A stretch of 64,000 nucleotides of DNA from positions 62,001 to 126,000 of the forward strand of contig NZ_JAJLJH010000012.1 of the NCBI RefSeq assembly GCF_023231945.1, written 5' to 3'. The stretch is from Scleromatobacter humisilvae (lineage in GTDB: Bacteria; Pseudomonadota; Gammaproteobacteria; Burkholderiales; Burkholderiaceae_C). The notes beneath the pieces are model-generated. The model did not search any database. It saw nothing but the letters and a program-made list of their open reading frames with translations, and was not told the origin of the DNA. The translations under genes were made by a program, and so were the position numbers. Shown piece after piece: positions 18,664 through 27,692 of this stretch (its first letter is position 1; the number at the start of each line of letters is the position of its first letter).

Positions 18664-19191
18664 ATGGCGAGCGGCATCCTCACCGAGGTCTTCCTGAAGC
18701 CGGGCGAGTATGCGGTGGGCGATACGTCATGCCGTATCCGGACCGTGCTCGGATCCTGCATCTCGATCGCGCTGTGGTGCCCCGGCCTGCAGGTGGGGGC
18801 GATGTCGCACTGCTTGCTGCCCTCGCGCGGGCGCGTGGGCGTGGCCGAGGTGCGCGGCCTCGACCTGCGCGGGCTGGACGCACGCTATGCCGACGAGGCC
18901 CTGCACCTCATGCTGCACGAATTGGAGCGCCGCAACGTCCGCGCGTCGGCGTGCAACGCCAAGATCTTCGGCGGCGGCAACATGTTCCCCGCCCAACGAG
19001 GTGCCGGCGTGCCCGTCGGCCGCCGCAACGGCGAGGCCGCGCGCAGGCTGCTGAAGGCGCACGGCATCGAGGTCGTCTCCGAGAGCCTGTTCGGCGACGG
19101 CCATCGCCAGATCGCCTTCGACATCGCCACCGGCGACGTCTGGTCGCGCCAGCTGCCGCCCAACGACGCCATCACGGGGCTCATGCTGTGA
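18664..19191 (+). CDS. cheD: Chemoreceptor glutamine deamidase CheD, 175 aa
   Basis: Deamidates receptor glutamines to glutamates, making methylation sites. The catalytic triad is visible: Cys32 in [11 protein letters not shown], His49 in AMSHCLLP and Thr27. The IFGGGNMF and IGRRNGE-like ([13 protein letters not shown]) segments match the family. The start is taken as ATG 18664; a GTG at 18655 overlapping the cheR stop would add three residues. The stop overlaps the GTG start of cheB (GTGA). No CheC is encoded nearby to partner it. Confidence 0.94.
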   Translation: MASGILTEVFLKPGEYAVGDTSCRIRTVLGSCISIALWCPGLQVGAMSHCLLPSRGRVGVAEVRGLDLRGLDARYADEALHLMLHELERRNVRASACNAKIFGGGNMFPAQRGAGVPVGRRNGEAARRLLKAHGIEVVSESLFGDGHRQIAFDIATGDVWSRQLPPNDAITGLML

Positions 19192-20258
19192 GCGCCATCA
19201 AGGTGATGGTGGTCGACGACTCGGCCGTCGTGCGCCAGGTCGTCGCGGGACTGCTCGGCGCCGCCCCCGGCATCGAGGTGCTCGCGGCCGTCGCCGACCC
19301 GCTGCTGGCGATCGAACGCCTGCGCCAGGCGTGGCCCGACGTCATCGTGCTCGATGTCGAGATGCCGCGGATGGACGGCATCACCTTCCTGCGCAAGATC
19401 ATGGCCGAGCGTCCGACGCCGGTCGTGATCTGCTCCACGCTCACCGAGAAGGGCGCCAGGACGACGCTGGAGGCGCTGGCGGCCGGCGCGGTCGCCATCG
19501 TGACCAAGCCGAGGCTCGGGCTCAAGCAGTTCCTCGCCGAGGCCGGCGACGAACTGGTGGCGACCGTGCGTGCCGCGGCGCGCGCCAACGTGCGGCGCCT
19601 CGCGCCGCGCGCGGACGCCGCCGTGCAGCCCGTCGCGCCGAAGAACACGGCCGACGTCATCCTCGCGCCGGCCGGCCCGCGCGCCATGACGCAGACGACC
19701 GAGCGCGTCATCGCGCTGGGCACGTCGACGGGCGGGACGCAGGCGCTCGAGGAAGTGTTGTCCGCGCTGCCGCGCGTCTGCCCGGGCATCGTGATCGTGC
19801 AGCACATGCCCGAGAAGTTCACCGCGGCCTTCGCGACGCGGCTCGACGGGCTCTGCCGCATCGAGGTCAGGGAGGCGCGGCACAACGACCGCGTGGTGCC
19901 GGGCCGCGCGCTGATCGCGCCGGGCGGCAAGCACCTGCTGCTCAAGCGCAGCGGCGCGCAATACGTCGTCGACGTGGTCGACGGGCCGGTGGTCAACCGC
20001 CACCGCCCCTCGGTCGACGTGCTGTTCCGCTCGGTCGCCAAGAGTGCGGGCGTCAACGCGCTGGGCGTCATCATGACCGGCATGGGCGACGACGGCGCCG
20101 CCGGGCTCGCCGAGATGCGCGCCGCGGGGGCGCGCACGCTGGCGCAGGACGAGGAGAGCTGCGTCGTCTTCGGCATGCCCAAGGAGGCCATCAAGCGCGG
20201 CGGCGTCGAGCGCACGGTGCCGCTGCAGGGCATCGCCGCGGAGATCATGAAGCAGTAG
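19188..20258 (+). CDS. cheB: Chemotaxis methylesterase/response regulator CheB, 356 aa
   Basis: Removes methyl groups from receptors when phosphorylated by CheA. The N-terminal receiver domain has D10/D11 and phosphoacceptor D56 ([11 protein letters not shown]); the C-terminal esterase has the catalytic Ser180 ([12 protein letters not shown]), His206 (VQHMPEKFT) and Asp in [19 protein letters not shown]. The start is GTG at 19188, overlapping the cheD stop, which fits coupled translation; no ATG gives a complete receiver domain. It ends the chemosensory operon, 26 bases before the convergent Lnt-like gene. Confidence 0.95.
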   Translation: MSAIKVMVVDDSAVVRQVVAGLLGAAPGIEVLAAVADPLLAIERLRQAWPDVIVLDVEMPRMDGITFLRKIMAERPTPVVICSTLTEKGARTTLEALAAGAVAIVTKPRLGLKQFLAEAGDELVATVRAAARANVRRLAPRADAAVQPVAPKNTADVILAPAGPRAMTQTTERVIALGTSTGGTQALEEVLSALPRVCPGIVIVQHMPEKFTAAFATRLDGLCRIEVREARHNDRVVPGRALIAPGGKHLLLKRSGAQYVVDVVDGPVVNRHRPSVDVLFRSVAKSAGVNALGVIMTGMGDDGAAGLAEMRAAGARTLAQDEESCVVFGMPKEAIKRGGVERTVPLQGIAAEIMKQ

Positions 20259-20262
20259 TGCG

Positions 20263-20276
20263 CGGCTTCGGCCGCC
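20263..20276. terminator. UUCG-loop hairpin between convergent genes
   Basis: GCGGC (20263-20267), TTCG loop, GCCGC (20272-20276), in the 26-base gap between the convergent cheB and Lnt-like genes. No T-tract follows on either strand, so a bidirectional terminator role is plausible but weakly supported. Confidence 0.4.
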
Positions 20277-20284
20277 CCGGCGAG

Positions 20285-22762
20285 TCAGGCCGCGACCATG
20301 CGCGCCATCAGCCACGCCGGCAAGCCCACGTAGAGCGCCGCCAGCCCCAGCCGTTCCAGCGCGAGCCGCGCGCCGATCGCTCGCGCCGGCGCGAACAGCA
20401 CGCCGGCCAGCGTGCCCGCCTCGATCGCCGCGCGCACCGCCGTCGCGCACAGCACCACGGCGACCGTCCAGGCGGCCCACCACAGCACGAACGTCGTCAC
20501 GTAGGCCTGCCAGCCGAACGTGAGGTATTCGCCGAACGTGCCGCCGTAGGCGATGTTCTGGTGCAGGCGGAACGCGGGGATCGCCAGCAGCAGCGGCAGG
20601 GCGCCGAACTTGAGCAGCGGGTTGCCGAGGCGGCTGCGGTGCGAGGCCTGGGCGGCGTGCGCGTAGCGTGCAGCGGTCGACGGCGCCTCCGCGCGCGCGG
20701 ACGCGTCGCGCAAGGGCGCGAGGGCGCGGGCGAGGGCGTCCGGGCGCGCGAGCGCGAGGCCGTGGCGCCAGCGTCGGCCCGAGGTCAGTTGCACCGACAG
20801 GCCCGGCCCCGGCACGGGCAGGCGCCACGGTCGCGTGGACGCGATGTCGCCCAGCGGCAGCTCCAGGCGCCGCGCCCCGCTCGCCAGCACCAGCACGCCG
20901 TCGACGACGGACGCGCGCGCCGCGAACGCGCGCAGCACGCACCACGCCGCGGCCTCGGGCAGCAGGAACAGGCCGACGAACATCCGGATCTGCGCCAGCG
21001 TGTTCGACTGCAGCCTCGCGTCGAGCAGCAGCACCGCGGCGATCATCCACATGAGCCCCGCGCGCGCGAACGCGCGCAGCGCGCCGGCGGCCACGCGGGC
21101 CGCGCGCGGCAGCACCGAGACCTCGACCGGCCAGCTGGCGGCGTCCAGCGCTGGCGTCGTCTCGCCCGCATCGATCCCGCCCCAGCGGCGCAGCGCCGCC
21201 AGCGCCGCCAGCAGCGCGAGGAACGCGGCGGCGGCGCGTCCGACCCAGTCGCCCCAGGCCACCATCAACGTGCGCGGCGGCGCGTGCACCGGCAGGTCGC
21301 CGACCACCAGCGTGCGTTCGCCCATGCGCGCGCCCGCGACGATGTCGCCGCTCGGATCGATCGCCGCGCTGTAGCCGTTGGTGGTGACGCGGAACTGCGG
21401 CAGGCGCGTCTCGATGCTGCGGAACGCGGCCACCGCCTGGTGCAGCGCCGCGCCTTGCGGATGCTCGGTGAACCAGGCGTCGTTGGACATCGTGAGGATG
21501 GCGCGCGCACCGAGCCGCGCGCCGTCGATCGCCAGCTGCGAGTCGACATCGTCGCGGCAGATCAGCGGCAGCACCGGGATCTCGCGGCCGTCGGCCAGCC
21601 GCAGCGGGAAGACGCGCGCGCCGTTGCCCGGCTTCCACGTGCCGGCCCAGGGCAGCCAGCGCCGCAGCACCGGGCCGTCCAGCCACGCGGGCACGGCCTC
21701 GGTCAGCGGGAACAGGCGGGTCTTGCGGTAGAAGCCGAGCAGGCCCTTGCCGGGCTCGACGAAGGCGGCGGCGTTGTATTCGCCGGCGGCGTCGATGTCG
21801 TAGGTGCCGAACACGAAGGGCACGCGCGCGGCGTCGACGATGGACTGGATCGCGCGATCGAGCTCGGCGCCGGCCTCGCTCCTGGGATGGCCGAAGGTCG
21901 TCGGGTAGACGGTCTCCGACCACAGCACGGCGTCGGCATGCTGGCGCTCGACGGCGTCGTACGACATGGCGAAATGCGTGTCCAGCACCTCGCGCACGAC
22001 CTCCGCCGCACCGTGCTCCTGGCGCAGGCGTTCGTAGTCGACGATGTCGGACTGCACCAGCGCCACGCGCAGCGGCTTGTCGGTGGAGGCCGTCGTCGAC
22101 GACAGCGTCGCGGCGCCGTAGCCGGCGAGCAGCAGCGCGATCGCAGCGGTCGACGCCAGCGGCCAGGCGACGGCGCGCAGGCCGTCGCGGCGGCGTTCGA
22201 TCGCTGCCGCGACTCCCTCGTTGGCGAGCAGCAGCGCGAAGGTCAGGCCGGTGGTGCCGACGACGTCCGCGGCCTGGCGCAGGGTGCGCGAGGGGTAGAG
22301 GCCGTCGCCGAGCGTGTCGCCCAGCAGCCGCGGCACCAGCCACTCGGTGGCGACCCAGGCCGATGCGGCGACGAGCGCGCGCAGGGCCGGGCCGGCGTGG
22401 CGGCCGGCGAGCTGGCGCGTCAGCGCGAAGGCGAGGAACTGCGGCTGCAGCAGCGGCGCGGCGACGATCAGGATCGCCAGGCCGGCCGCGTCGCCGAGCT
22501 GCGTGAACGCGCCGATCGCGCTGCCGAACCAGGCGAACACGGCCAGCGTGAACGCGACCGCCATCGCCCACGCGGCCAGCAGCGTGCGCGCGAACGAGCC
22601 GCGCTCGTCCAGCGACAGCAACCACGGCACCAGTGCGACGAAGCCGAGCGACCAGGCGAGGCCGCCGCGTGCGTAAAGGAACGACAGCAGCGCGCTGGCG
22701 ACGATGCCGGCGACTTCGCGCGTGCGCGGCCGCGACGCCAGGAATGCGGCGAGTCTGTTCAT
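20285..22762 (-). CDS. Apolipoprotein N-acyltransferase-like protein with extra C-terminal membrane domain, 825 aa
   Basis: Inner-membrane protein. The first ~190 residues are multi-helix and residues ~220-500 form a nitrilase-type domain with the Lnt catalytic triad: Glu283 (LWSETVYP), Lys347 (FYRKTRLFPLTE) and Cys402 (PLICRDDVDSQL), plus SNDAWF. Triad spacing is close to that of E. coli Lnt (E267, K335, C387). It runs ~300 residues longer than Lnt: ~560-825 holds further membrane helices around a soluble loop. The start at 22762 has GAG upstream; an ATG at 22783 overlapping the previous gene is an alternative. It is likely a paralogue or an acyltransferase with another acceptor; the housekeeping lnt is normally near ybeX/corC. 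Confidence 0.75.
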   Translation of the reverse strand: MNRLAAFLASRPRTREVAGIVASALLSFLYARGGLAWSLGFVALVPWLLSLDERGSFARTLLAAWAMAVAFTLAVFAWFGSAIGAFTQLGDAAGLAILIVAAPLLQPQFLAFALTRQLAGRHAGPALRALVAASAWVATEWLVPRLLGDTLGDGLYPSRTLRQAADVVGTTGLTFALLLANEGVAAAIERRRDGLRAVAWPLASTAAIALLLAGYGAATLSSTTASTDKPLRVALVQSDIVDYERLRQEHGAAEVVREVLDTHFAMSYDAVERQHADAVLWSETVYPTTFGHPRSEAGAELDRAIQSIVDAARVPFVFGTYDIDAAGEYNAAAFVEPGKGLLGFYRKTRLFPLTEAVPAWLDGPVLRRWLPWAGTWKPGNGARVFPLRLADGREIPVLPLICRDDVDSQLAIDGARLGARAILTMSNDAWFTEHPQGAALHQAVAAFRSIETRLPQFRVTTNGYSAAIDPSGDIVAGARMGERTLVVGDLPVHAPPRTLMVAWGDWVGRAAAAFLALLAALAALRRWGGIDAGETTPALDAASWPVEVSVLPRAARVAAGALRAFARAGLMWMIAAVLLLDARLQSNTLAQIRMFVGLFLLPEAAAWCVLRAFAARASVVDGVLVLASGARRLELPLGDIASTRPWRLPVPGPGLSVQLTSGRRWRHGLALARPDALARALAPLRDASARAEAPSTAARYAHAAQASHRSRLGNPLLKFGALPLLLAIPAFRLHQNIAYGGTFGEYLTFGWQAYVTTFVLWWAAWTVAVVLCATAVRAAIEAGTLAGVLFAPARAIGARLALERLGLAALYVGLPAWLMARMVAA

Positions 22763-22769
22763 CGTGATC

Positions 22770-23444
22770 TCAAAGAGCGCCATTGGGCGGTGGCACGACG
22801 ATGCGGCGGATCGGCAACCCCGGCGGCGCCAGCTCCGGCGGCACGACGCGATCCCTGGGCATCGCCACCGGCTGGCCGTCGGGCGTCGTCGCCTGGTAGT
22901 CGGGCGCGAACATCAGGATCGGCTCGATGCGCTGGCCGTCGTCGGTGGCCTGGTAGTGGCGCACGTAGCCGGGCGGCAGCGGGAAGTCCTCGGGCACGGC
23001 CAGGCCGATCAGCGGCGGCTTGGTGCCGGGCGGGTTGAAGGCGCCGAGACCCGTGTGGACGCCGGCCTGGTGCAGTCGCTCGATGACCTCGTTCATCGTC
23101 GGCTTCTCGCCGGCGTTGATGTAGTCGGCGATGTCGGGCGTCTGGTCGCCGTCGGGGTCGCGATGGCGCGGGATCTGCGGGGACGTCGCCGCAGCGGACG
23201 ATGCGGGCGCGCTCGCGGGCGTCACGCGCGCGGGCGCGGGGACACCGGCCGCGGCGACCTGCAGCAGCGGTGCGGACGCGGACGCGGCCGGCGCGGAGGC
23301 GGCGTCGCCCTCGGTGGTCGCGGACACCAGCGACGACCACCCGCCCGCGAGCGCGCCGGCCACGAGCGCGAACGCGATTGCCAGGAACCCGACGGCCGGG
23401 CCCCAGCGATCGCGCGTCGGCTCATGGCGAGGCGGCTTGGCCAC
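22770..23444 (-). CDS. Membrane-anchored periplasmic protein with Ca-loop-like motif, 224 aa
   Basis: Not recognised. It starts with GTG at 23444. A short basic N-terminus is followed by one membrane helix (~17-38) and an Ala/Ser/Pro-rich linker to ~100. A compact domain then begins with DPDGDQTPDIADYI, an Asp-rich loop like the calcium loops of thrombospondin type-3 repeats. The rest (PPGTKPPLIGL; FPLPPGYVRHYQA; PILMFAPDYQA) is Pro- and Tyr-rich. It lies 21 bases downstream of the SGNH hydrolase gene and just upstream of the Lnt-like gene, so the three form one unit. A signal-anchored envelope role is inferred. Confidence 0.65.
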   Translation of the reverse strand: MAKPPRHEPTRDRWGPAVGFLAIAFALVAGALAGGWSSLVSATTEGDAASAPAASASAPLLQVAAAGVPAPARVTPASAPASSAAATSPQIPRHRDPDGDQTPDIADYINAGEKPTMNEVIERLHQAGVHTGLGAFNPPGTKPPLIGLAVPEDFPLPPGYVRHYQATDDGQRIEPILMFAPDYQATTPDGQPVAMPRDRVVPPELAPPGLPIRRIVVPPPNGAL

Positions 23445-23465
23445 GCGTCGGCCCCGGGCGGCGCG

Positions 23466-24554
23466 TCAGGGCGCCGTGGAGTTGGACGTCGACACGTTCC
23501 AGCCCATGCGCTCGTGGCCGTACTGGTTCCAGATCGGGCTCTTGCCGCCCGTGAACGACGTGTAGCGCGGCGCGCCGGAGCCCGTCGTGCCACCGAACAG
23601 GCCGGCCGTGACGGTGCCGCCGGTGTAGGTCGGATGCGTGTCGTCGGACTGGATGTAGTCGTAGCTCGTGCTGGCCGAGACGAAGTGCGTGTTGGCGTCG
23701 CGGATCGTCGAGCGCAGCGTGGTGGCCGTGCGCGTCACGTAGCTCGTCTCGCTCTCGCCGGACACCCAGCGCAGGCCGACGGAGTCGACGATGCCGTCGC
23801 CGTTGCTGTCGTAGTCGGCGCCCATGAACTGCGCGAAGTTGTCCGCGCACTGGAAGCCCTTCTCGCGCGCGTATTCGCACATCCAGTAGTTCATCTTGGC
23901 CAGGCGCGGCAGGAAGGTGTTCTGCAGGTTGACCGTGGCCTTGGTGGTGGCGTCCTTGCACGAGCTCTGAACGTTGTCCGCCGCATAGCCCGGATAGTGC
24001 AGGTTGGAGATCACCTTGACCTTTACGCCCGCGTACGCGTTGGCGTTGATGAAGTCCATCGCGGCGGCCACGTACTGCTTGCAGGTGTTGACCGCGTTGT
24101 CCATGCCCGAGTAGTCGCAGGTGCCGCTCTGGCCCTTGAAGGCCGTGCGCGCCTGCAGGCCGTCGTTGCCGCACATCTCGAAGGTGACGACGCGGGTGGA
24201 GCTGTCCTGCATGTAGGACTTCTCGGCCACGATCTTGTTGTTGTAGACGTCGGAGGCGACCGCGCCCGACTTGGCGCGCCGCACGCTCTCGATGTCGGCG
24301 TTCCACAGCGCGGACAGGTACTCGGCGTCGACCGTCGGCGCGGCGTACTTCGCGGCGGTGGTGATGCCCGTGTCGTAGCCGGCGTAGATCGAGTCGCCGT
24401 AGGCCACGAGGCGGTACTTGGTGGACGTGCCGGGGCGGTCGATCGTCCACGACACGTTCTGCGTGAGCGTGTTGGCGCCGGCCTGGGCGGCCATGCCCAG
24501 CAGCAGGAGGGCCGGCAGCAGCCGGCGCGCGAGGGAGGGAACGCTTGGGGTCAT
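23466..24554 (-). CDS. Secreted SGNH/GDSL hydrolase, 362 aa
   Basis: Exported esterase/lipase-type hydrolase. The signal peptide ends near residue 28 (MAAQAGAN). SGNH blocks: the nucleophile Ser in AYGDSIYAGY (~52-60), Asn in MCGNDGL (~126-132), and the Asp/His pair in SDDTHPTYTG near residue 310. Several Cys suggest disulfides. Near residue 250 it has ADYDSNGDGIVDSVG, an EF-hand or dockerin-like calcium loop inside the fold. The start ATG at 24554 has GGAG upstream. Substrate unknown (lipid, acetylated sugar or other ester). Confidence 0.85.
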   Translation of the reverse strand: MTPSVPSLARRLLPALLLLGMAAQAGANTLTQNVSWTIDRPGTSTKYRLVAYGDSIYAGYDTGITTAAKYAAPTVDAEYLSALWNADIESVRRAKSGAVASDVYNNKIVAEKSYMQDSSTRVVTFEMCGNDGLQARTAFKGQSGTCDYSGMDNAVNTCKQYVAAAMDFINANAYAGVKVKVISNLHYPGYAADNVQSSCKDATTKATVNLQNTFLPRLAKMNYWMCEYAREKGFQCADNFAQFMGADYDSNGDGIVDSVGLRWVSGESETSYVTRTATTLRSTIRDANTHFVSASTSYDYIQSDDTHPTYTGGTVTAGLFGGTTGSGAPRYTSFTGGKSPIWNQYGHERMGWNVSTSNSTAP

Positions 24555-24876
24555 CTGGTTCTCCGGTTTGTTGTGTGATTCGGCAAGAACAGAGCGCCCG
24601 AGCCCGCGTGTGGATGGGGAGCGCGGAGTCGGCGTGACGCGAGACTAGACACACGCTCCGCCCGACAAACGAGGGGGAACCCTGGACGCGCGACCCTGCC
24701 GGAACGCGGGGACAAGCAGTTGGCTCGCGCGGTCATGCGACTTGCAAATCCCCACCAGTCTGACGCTGTCACATACGGTGGTGGGTATATCCGGAAATGG
24801 CTCGCCGGGGCGCCCCGGCGCGTCGGTGCGGGCGCTGCCCCGGCGACTGTCCGGTCGACGCGCGCATGCAGACGCG
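24555..24876. other. Intergenic region upstream of the SGNH gene
   Basis: 322 bases between the SGNH start and the yeiH stop, both on the minus strand. It must hold the SGNH promoter; its ribosome-binding site (GGAG) is at the left end. The middle is less GC-rich than its surroundings (around 24720-24800). I see no further gene or RNA. Confidence 0.4.
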
Positions 24877-25932
24877 TCAGCCCAGGGCCTGGACGGCCCA
24901 GTTGATCGCGCCGCCGCCCACGACCAGCCACGCGAACAGCGTCGCGCCCAGCCCCAGCGGCGCAAGGCCGGCCGCCTTCATCGCCGACAGGCGCGTCGTC
25001 AGCCCCAGGGCCGCCATCGCGATCGCGAGCACGGCGATGTCGATCGTGTTGGCAACGGCGATGGCGGCGGCGGGCAGCACGTCCAGCGAGCGCAGTCCGG
25101 CCGCCGCGACGAAGCCGAGCGCGAACCACGGAATGGTGATCGGCGCGCGCGCGCGCGCCGCGTGACGCGCGCCCGTGCGCGCGAGCCACGCCGACAGCGC
25201 GACGAGGAACGGCGCCAGCATCATCACGCGCACCAGCTTGGCGATGACGGCGGTGTCGGCCGCGGCGTCGCCCACGGCATGGCCGGCGGCGACGACCTGC
25301 GCGACCTCGTGGATCGTCGAGCCCGCCCACAGGCCGTATTGCGCGGCGGACAGCGGGTGCACGAGCGCGATCAGGTGGAACAGGGCCGGGTAGAGAAAGA
25401 TCGCGACGGTGCCGAAGCCGACCACGGTCGCGACGGCCACGGCCACCTGCTCCGGCTTGCCGCGAACCACCGGCGCCGTGGCCATCGCCGCGGCCGCGCC
25501 GCAGATCGAGCTGCCGGCGCCGATCAGGATGGCGGTGGTGCGATCCAGGCCGAACACGCGCGTGCCCAGCACGCAGGCCAGCGCGAAGGTGCTGGACAGC
25601 ACGGCCGCGTCGATCGCGACGCCCGCGAGGCCGACATGGCCGATGTCCTGGAACGTCAGCCGCAGTCCGTACAGCGCGATGCCGCCGCGCAGCAGCCATT
25701 GCTTGGCGAGGTTCAGGCCGTCGGCGGAGGCGGCCAGCGGCGCCGCGGGCAGCAGGTTGCCGGCGACGACGCCGATCACGATGGCCAGCGTCAGCGCGGA
25801 GATGCCGTTGGCCTGCAGCCAGCCGAGGCGGGCCGCGGCGGTCGCGGCGGCGGCCACGGCGGCGGCGAGGGCGAGACCCGGCGCGAAGCGGAGTGCGGCG
25901 GGCGGGGCGAACGAGCGGGTGGCGGTGGTCAT
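24877..25932 (-). CDS. yeiH: YeiH-family putative sulfate/sulfite exporter, 351 aa
   Basis: Inner-membrane protein with about ten hydrophobic helices, of the conserved YeiH family (UPF0324). Typical segments are ISALTLAIVIGVVAGN, LRGGIALYGLRLTFQDI, IGAGSSICGAAAAMATAPVV and STIHEVAQVVAAGHAVG. In enterobacteria yeiH sits beside the LysR gene yeiE, as here (divergent). The start MTTATRSF at 25932 gives normal length; an upstream reading to 25989 runs into the regulator's operator region. Export of sulfite or sulfonate-derived anions is suggested for the family but not proven from sequence. Confidence 0.88.
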   Translation of the reverse strand: MTTATRSFAPPAALRFAPGLALAAAVAAAATAAARLGWLQANGISALTLAIVIGVVAGNLLPAAPLAASADGLNLAKQWLLRGGIALYGLRLTFQDIGHVGLAGVAIDAAVLSSTFALACVLGTRVFGLDRTTAILIGAGSSICGAAAAMATAPVVRGKPEQVAVAVATVVGFGTVAIFLYPALFHLIALVHPLSAAQYGLWAGSTIHEVAQVVAAGHAVGDAAADTAVIAKLVRVMMLAPFLVALSAWLARTGARHAARARAPITIPWFALGFVAAAGLRSLDVLPAAAIAVANTIDIAVLAIAMAALGLTTRLSAMKAAGLAPLGLGATLFAWLVVGGGAINWAVQALG

Positions 25933-26002
25933 GGCGGGCTGCTTGTGGCGAGCGTTGCGATGACCCGGACTGTGAGCTTTGGCAGTCAATCCGTAAAACG
26001 AA

Positions 26003-26020
26003 TTGATTTCGTTGAATCAA
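26003..26020. promoter_or_regulatory. LysR-type operator in the yeiH/regulator divergent promoter
   Basis: Perfect inverted repeat TTGATT (26003-26008) and AATCAA (26015-26020) with a 6-base spacer, 27 bases before the LysR gene start and 71 bases before yeiH. It contains a T-N-A type LysR core and lies in an AT-rich island unusual for this genome, so it is the likely binding site. Confidence 0.65.
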
Positions 26021-26046
26021 CCTGAAAAACAGGTAGAGTCGAAATC

Positions 26047-26955
26047 ATGCGGATCACCTTGCGCCAACTCGCCATCTTCGCGGCCGTGGCCGATGCCGGC
26101 AGCACCGCGGCGGCGGCGGACCGGGTGGCGCTGTCGCAGTCGGCCACCAGCGCCGCGCTCAACGAGCTGGAAGCAGTGCTGGCGGCGCGGCTGTTCGACC
26201 GCGTCGGCACGCGGCTGGTGCTCAACGACACCGGCCGCGGCCTGCTGCCGCAGGCGCGCGCGGTGCTCGATGGCGCGGCCGGCATCGAGCGCGACTTCGG
26301 GCTGGGCGCGACGGCCGGGGCGCACGCCGCGCCGCCGTCGCTGCTGCGCGTGGGCGCCAGCACCACCATCGGCAACTACCTGCTGCCGACGCTGGTCGCC
26401 AACTGGCAGCGGGCGCGGCCGGCGGCGCATGTCGACGTGCGGATCGCCAACACCGGCGCCGTCGCCGCGGCGGTCGCGCGCATGGAGGTCGACATCGGCC
26501 TGATCGAGGGCCCCAGCCACGAGCCCGACGTCGTCGTGCAGGCCTGGCGCGAGGAGGAGCTCGCCATCGTGTGCGCGCCGTCGCACCCGCTGCTGGGCGG
26601 CGATCCGCGCCGGCGCCTCAACGTCGCGACGCTGCGCCAGGCCGCCTGGCTGCTGCGCGAGCCGGGCTCGGGCACGCGCGAGGCCGTCGAGCAGGCGCTG
26701 CAGCCGCACCTGCACCAACTGCGCGAGGGCCTGCATTTCGGCGGCACCGAGGCGATCAAGCAGGCGGCGGTCGAGGGGCTGGGCTTCACCTGCCTGTCGC
26801 TGTTCGCGGTGCAGGACCTGGTCGCGCTCGGCCGGCTCGTGCGCGTCGACACGACGCTGCCGCGGCTCGTGCGCCGACTCTGGCTGGTCCACCATCGGCG
26901 CAAGCAGTTCTCGCGAAGCCTCGCGGCCTTCATCGACTTCTGCCAGCAGGGTTGA
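26047..26955 (+). CDS. LysR-family transcriptional regulator (YeiE-like), 302 aa
   Basis: DNA-binding activator/repressor. The N-terminal winged HTH is clear (LRQLAIFAAVADAGSTAAAADRVALSQSATSAALNELE), and the C-terminal ~90-300 region is a LysR effector-binding domain (LRVGASTTIGNYLLPTLV; VDIGLIEGPS; LREPGSGTREAVEQ). It is divergent from yeiH with a shared 114-base regulatory gap, the classical LysR arrangement, and the gene pair corresponds to yeiE/yeiH. The isomerase-like gene downstream begins 47 bases after its stop and may be separately expressed. Confidence 0.92.
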   Translation: MRITLRQLAIFAAVADAGSTAAAADRVALSQSATSAALNELEAVLAARLFDRVGTRLVLNDTGRGLLPQARAVLDGAAGIERDFGLGATAGAHAAPPSLLRVGASTTIGNYLLPTLVANWQRARPAAHVDVRIANTGAVAAAVARMEVDIGLIEGPSHEPDVVVQAWREEELAIVCAPSHPLLGGDPRRRLNVATLRQAAWLLREPGSGTREAVEQALQPHLHQLREGLHFGGTEAIKQAAVEGLGFTCLSLFAVQDLVALGRLVRVDTTLPRLVRRLWLVHHRRKQFSRSLAAFIDFCQQG

Positions 26956-27002
26956 CGCGGTCGATGTATCGTCGGCGGCGCCGCAGCACCGGGAGGCCAC
27001 GC

Positions 27003-27680
27003 ATGACCGACGACGACCGCTTCGAACTCTTTGCCTACTGGCGCACGTCGGCGACGTACCGCGTGCGCGTCGCGTTCAACCTGAAGGGCGTGCCGCGGCG
27101 CGAGACCAACGTCGACATCGACGCCGGCGAGCAGCACGCCGAGGCCTTCCGCCGCATCAATCCGCTGGGCGGCATCCCGGCGCTGATCGACCATGCCCCG
27201 GGGCAGTCCCACGTGCCGCTGACGCAGTCGCTGGCGATCCTCGAATTCATCGACGAGATGTACCCGCAGCCGCCGCTGCTGCCCGCCGACGCGCACGGCC
27301 GCGCCCGCGTGCGCTCGATCGCGCAGATGCTCGCGGCCGACACCCATCCGCTGATCACGCCGCGCGTGCGCAAGTACCTCGCCGCCAACGCCGGCTTCGA
27401 CGCCGACGCCTGGCGCGCGTGGCAGATCCAGTGGTTCGGCACCGGCCTGCGCGCCGTGGAGCAGCGGCTCGCGAGCGAGCCCGGCACCGGCCGCTTCTGC
27501 CACGGCGACCAGCCCACCATGGCCGACATCTGCCTGGCCAGCATCTTCGCGGTGATGCGCGTGTTCAAGGTGGATTTCGACGACATCCCCACGGCGAAGC
27601 GAGTCATGGTCGAATGCGAGCGGCTGGAGGCGTTCGCCGCCGCCGCGCCGGCACGCCAGGCGGGCGCACCGGCCCTTTGA
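27003..27680 (+). CDS. Maleylacetoacetate isomerase-like glutathione S-transferase, 225 aa
   Basis: Zeta-class GST-type protein, expected to isomerise maleylacetoacetate to fumarylacetoacetate in tyrosine catabolism, using glutathione. The N-terminal thioredoxin-like domain has WRTSATYRVRVAFN (residues ~13-26), which replaces the usual RSS(C/A)SxRVRIAL signature, then NPLGGIPALID and QSLAILEFIDE; the C-terminal helical domain has ADICLASIFAVMRVFKVD. The start at 27003 has GGGAGG upstream. No fumarylacetoacetase or homogentisate dioxygenase is nearby, so its pathway here is unproven; a general GST is the alternative. Confidence 0.8.
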   Translation: MTDDDRFELFAYWRTSATYRVRVAFNLKGVPRRETNVDIDAGEQHAEAFRRINPLGGIPALIDHAPGQSHVPLTQSLAILEFIDEMYPQPPLLPADAHGRARVRSIAQMLAADTHPLITPRVRKYLAANAGFDADAWRAWQIQWFGTGLRAVEQRLASEPGTGRFCHGDQPTMADICLASIFAVMRVFKVDFDDIPTAKRVMVECERLEAFAAAAPARQAGAPAL

Positions 27681-27692
27681 CGGAGCTCGACG

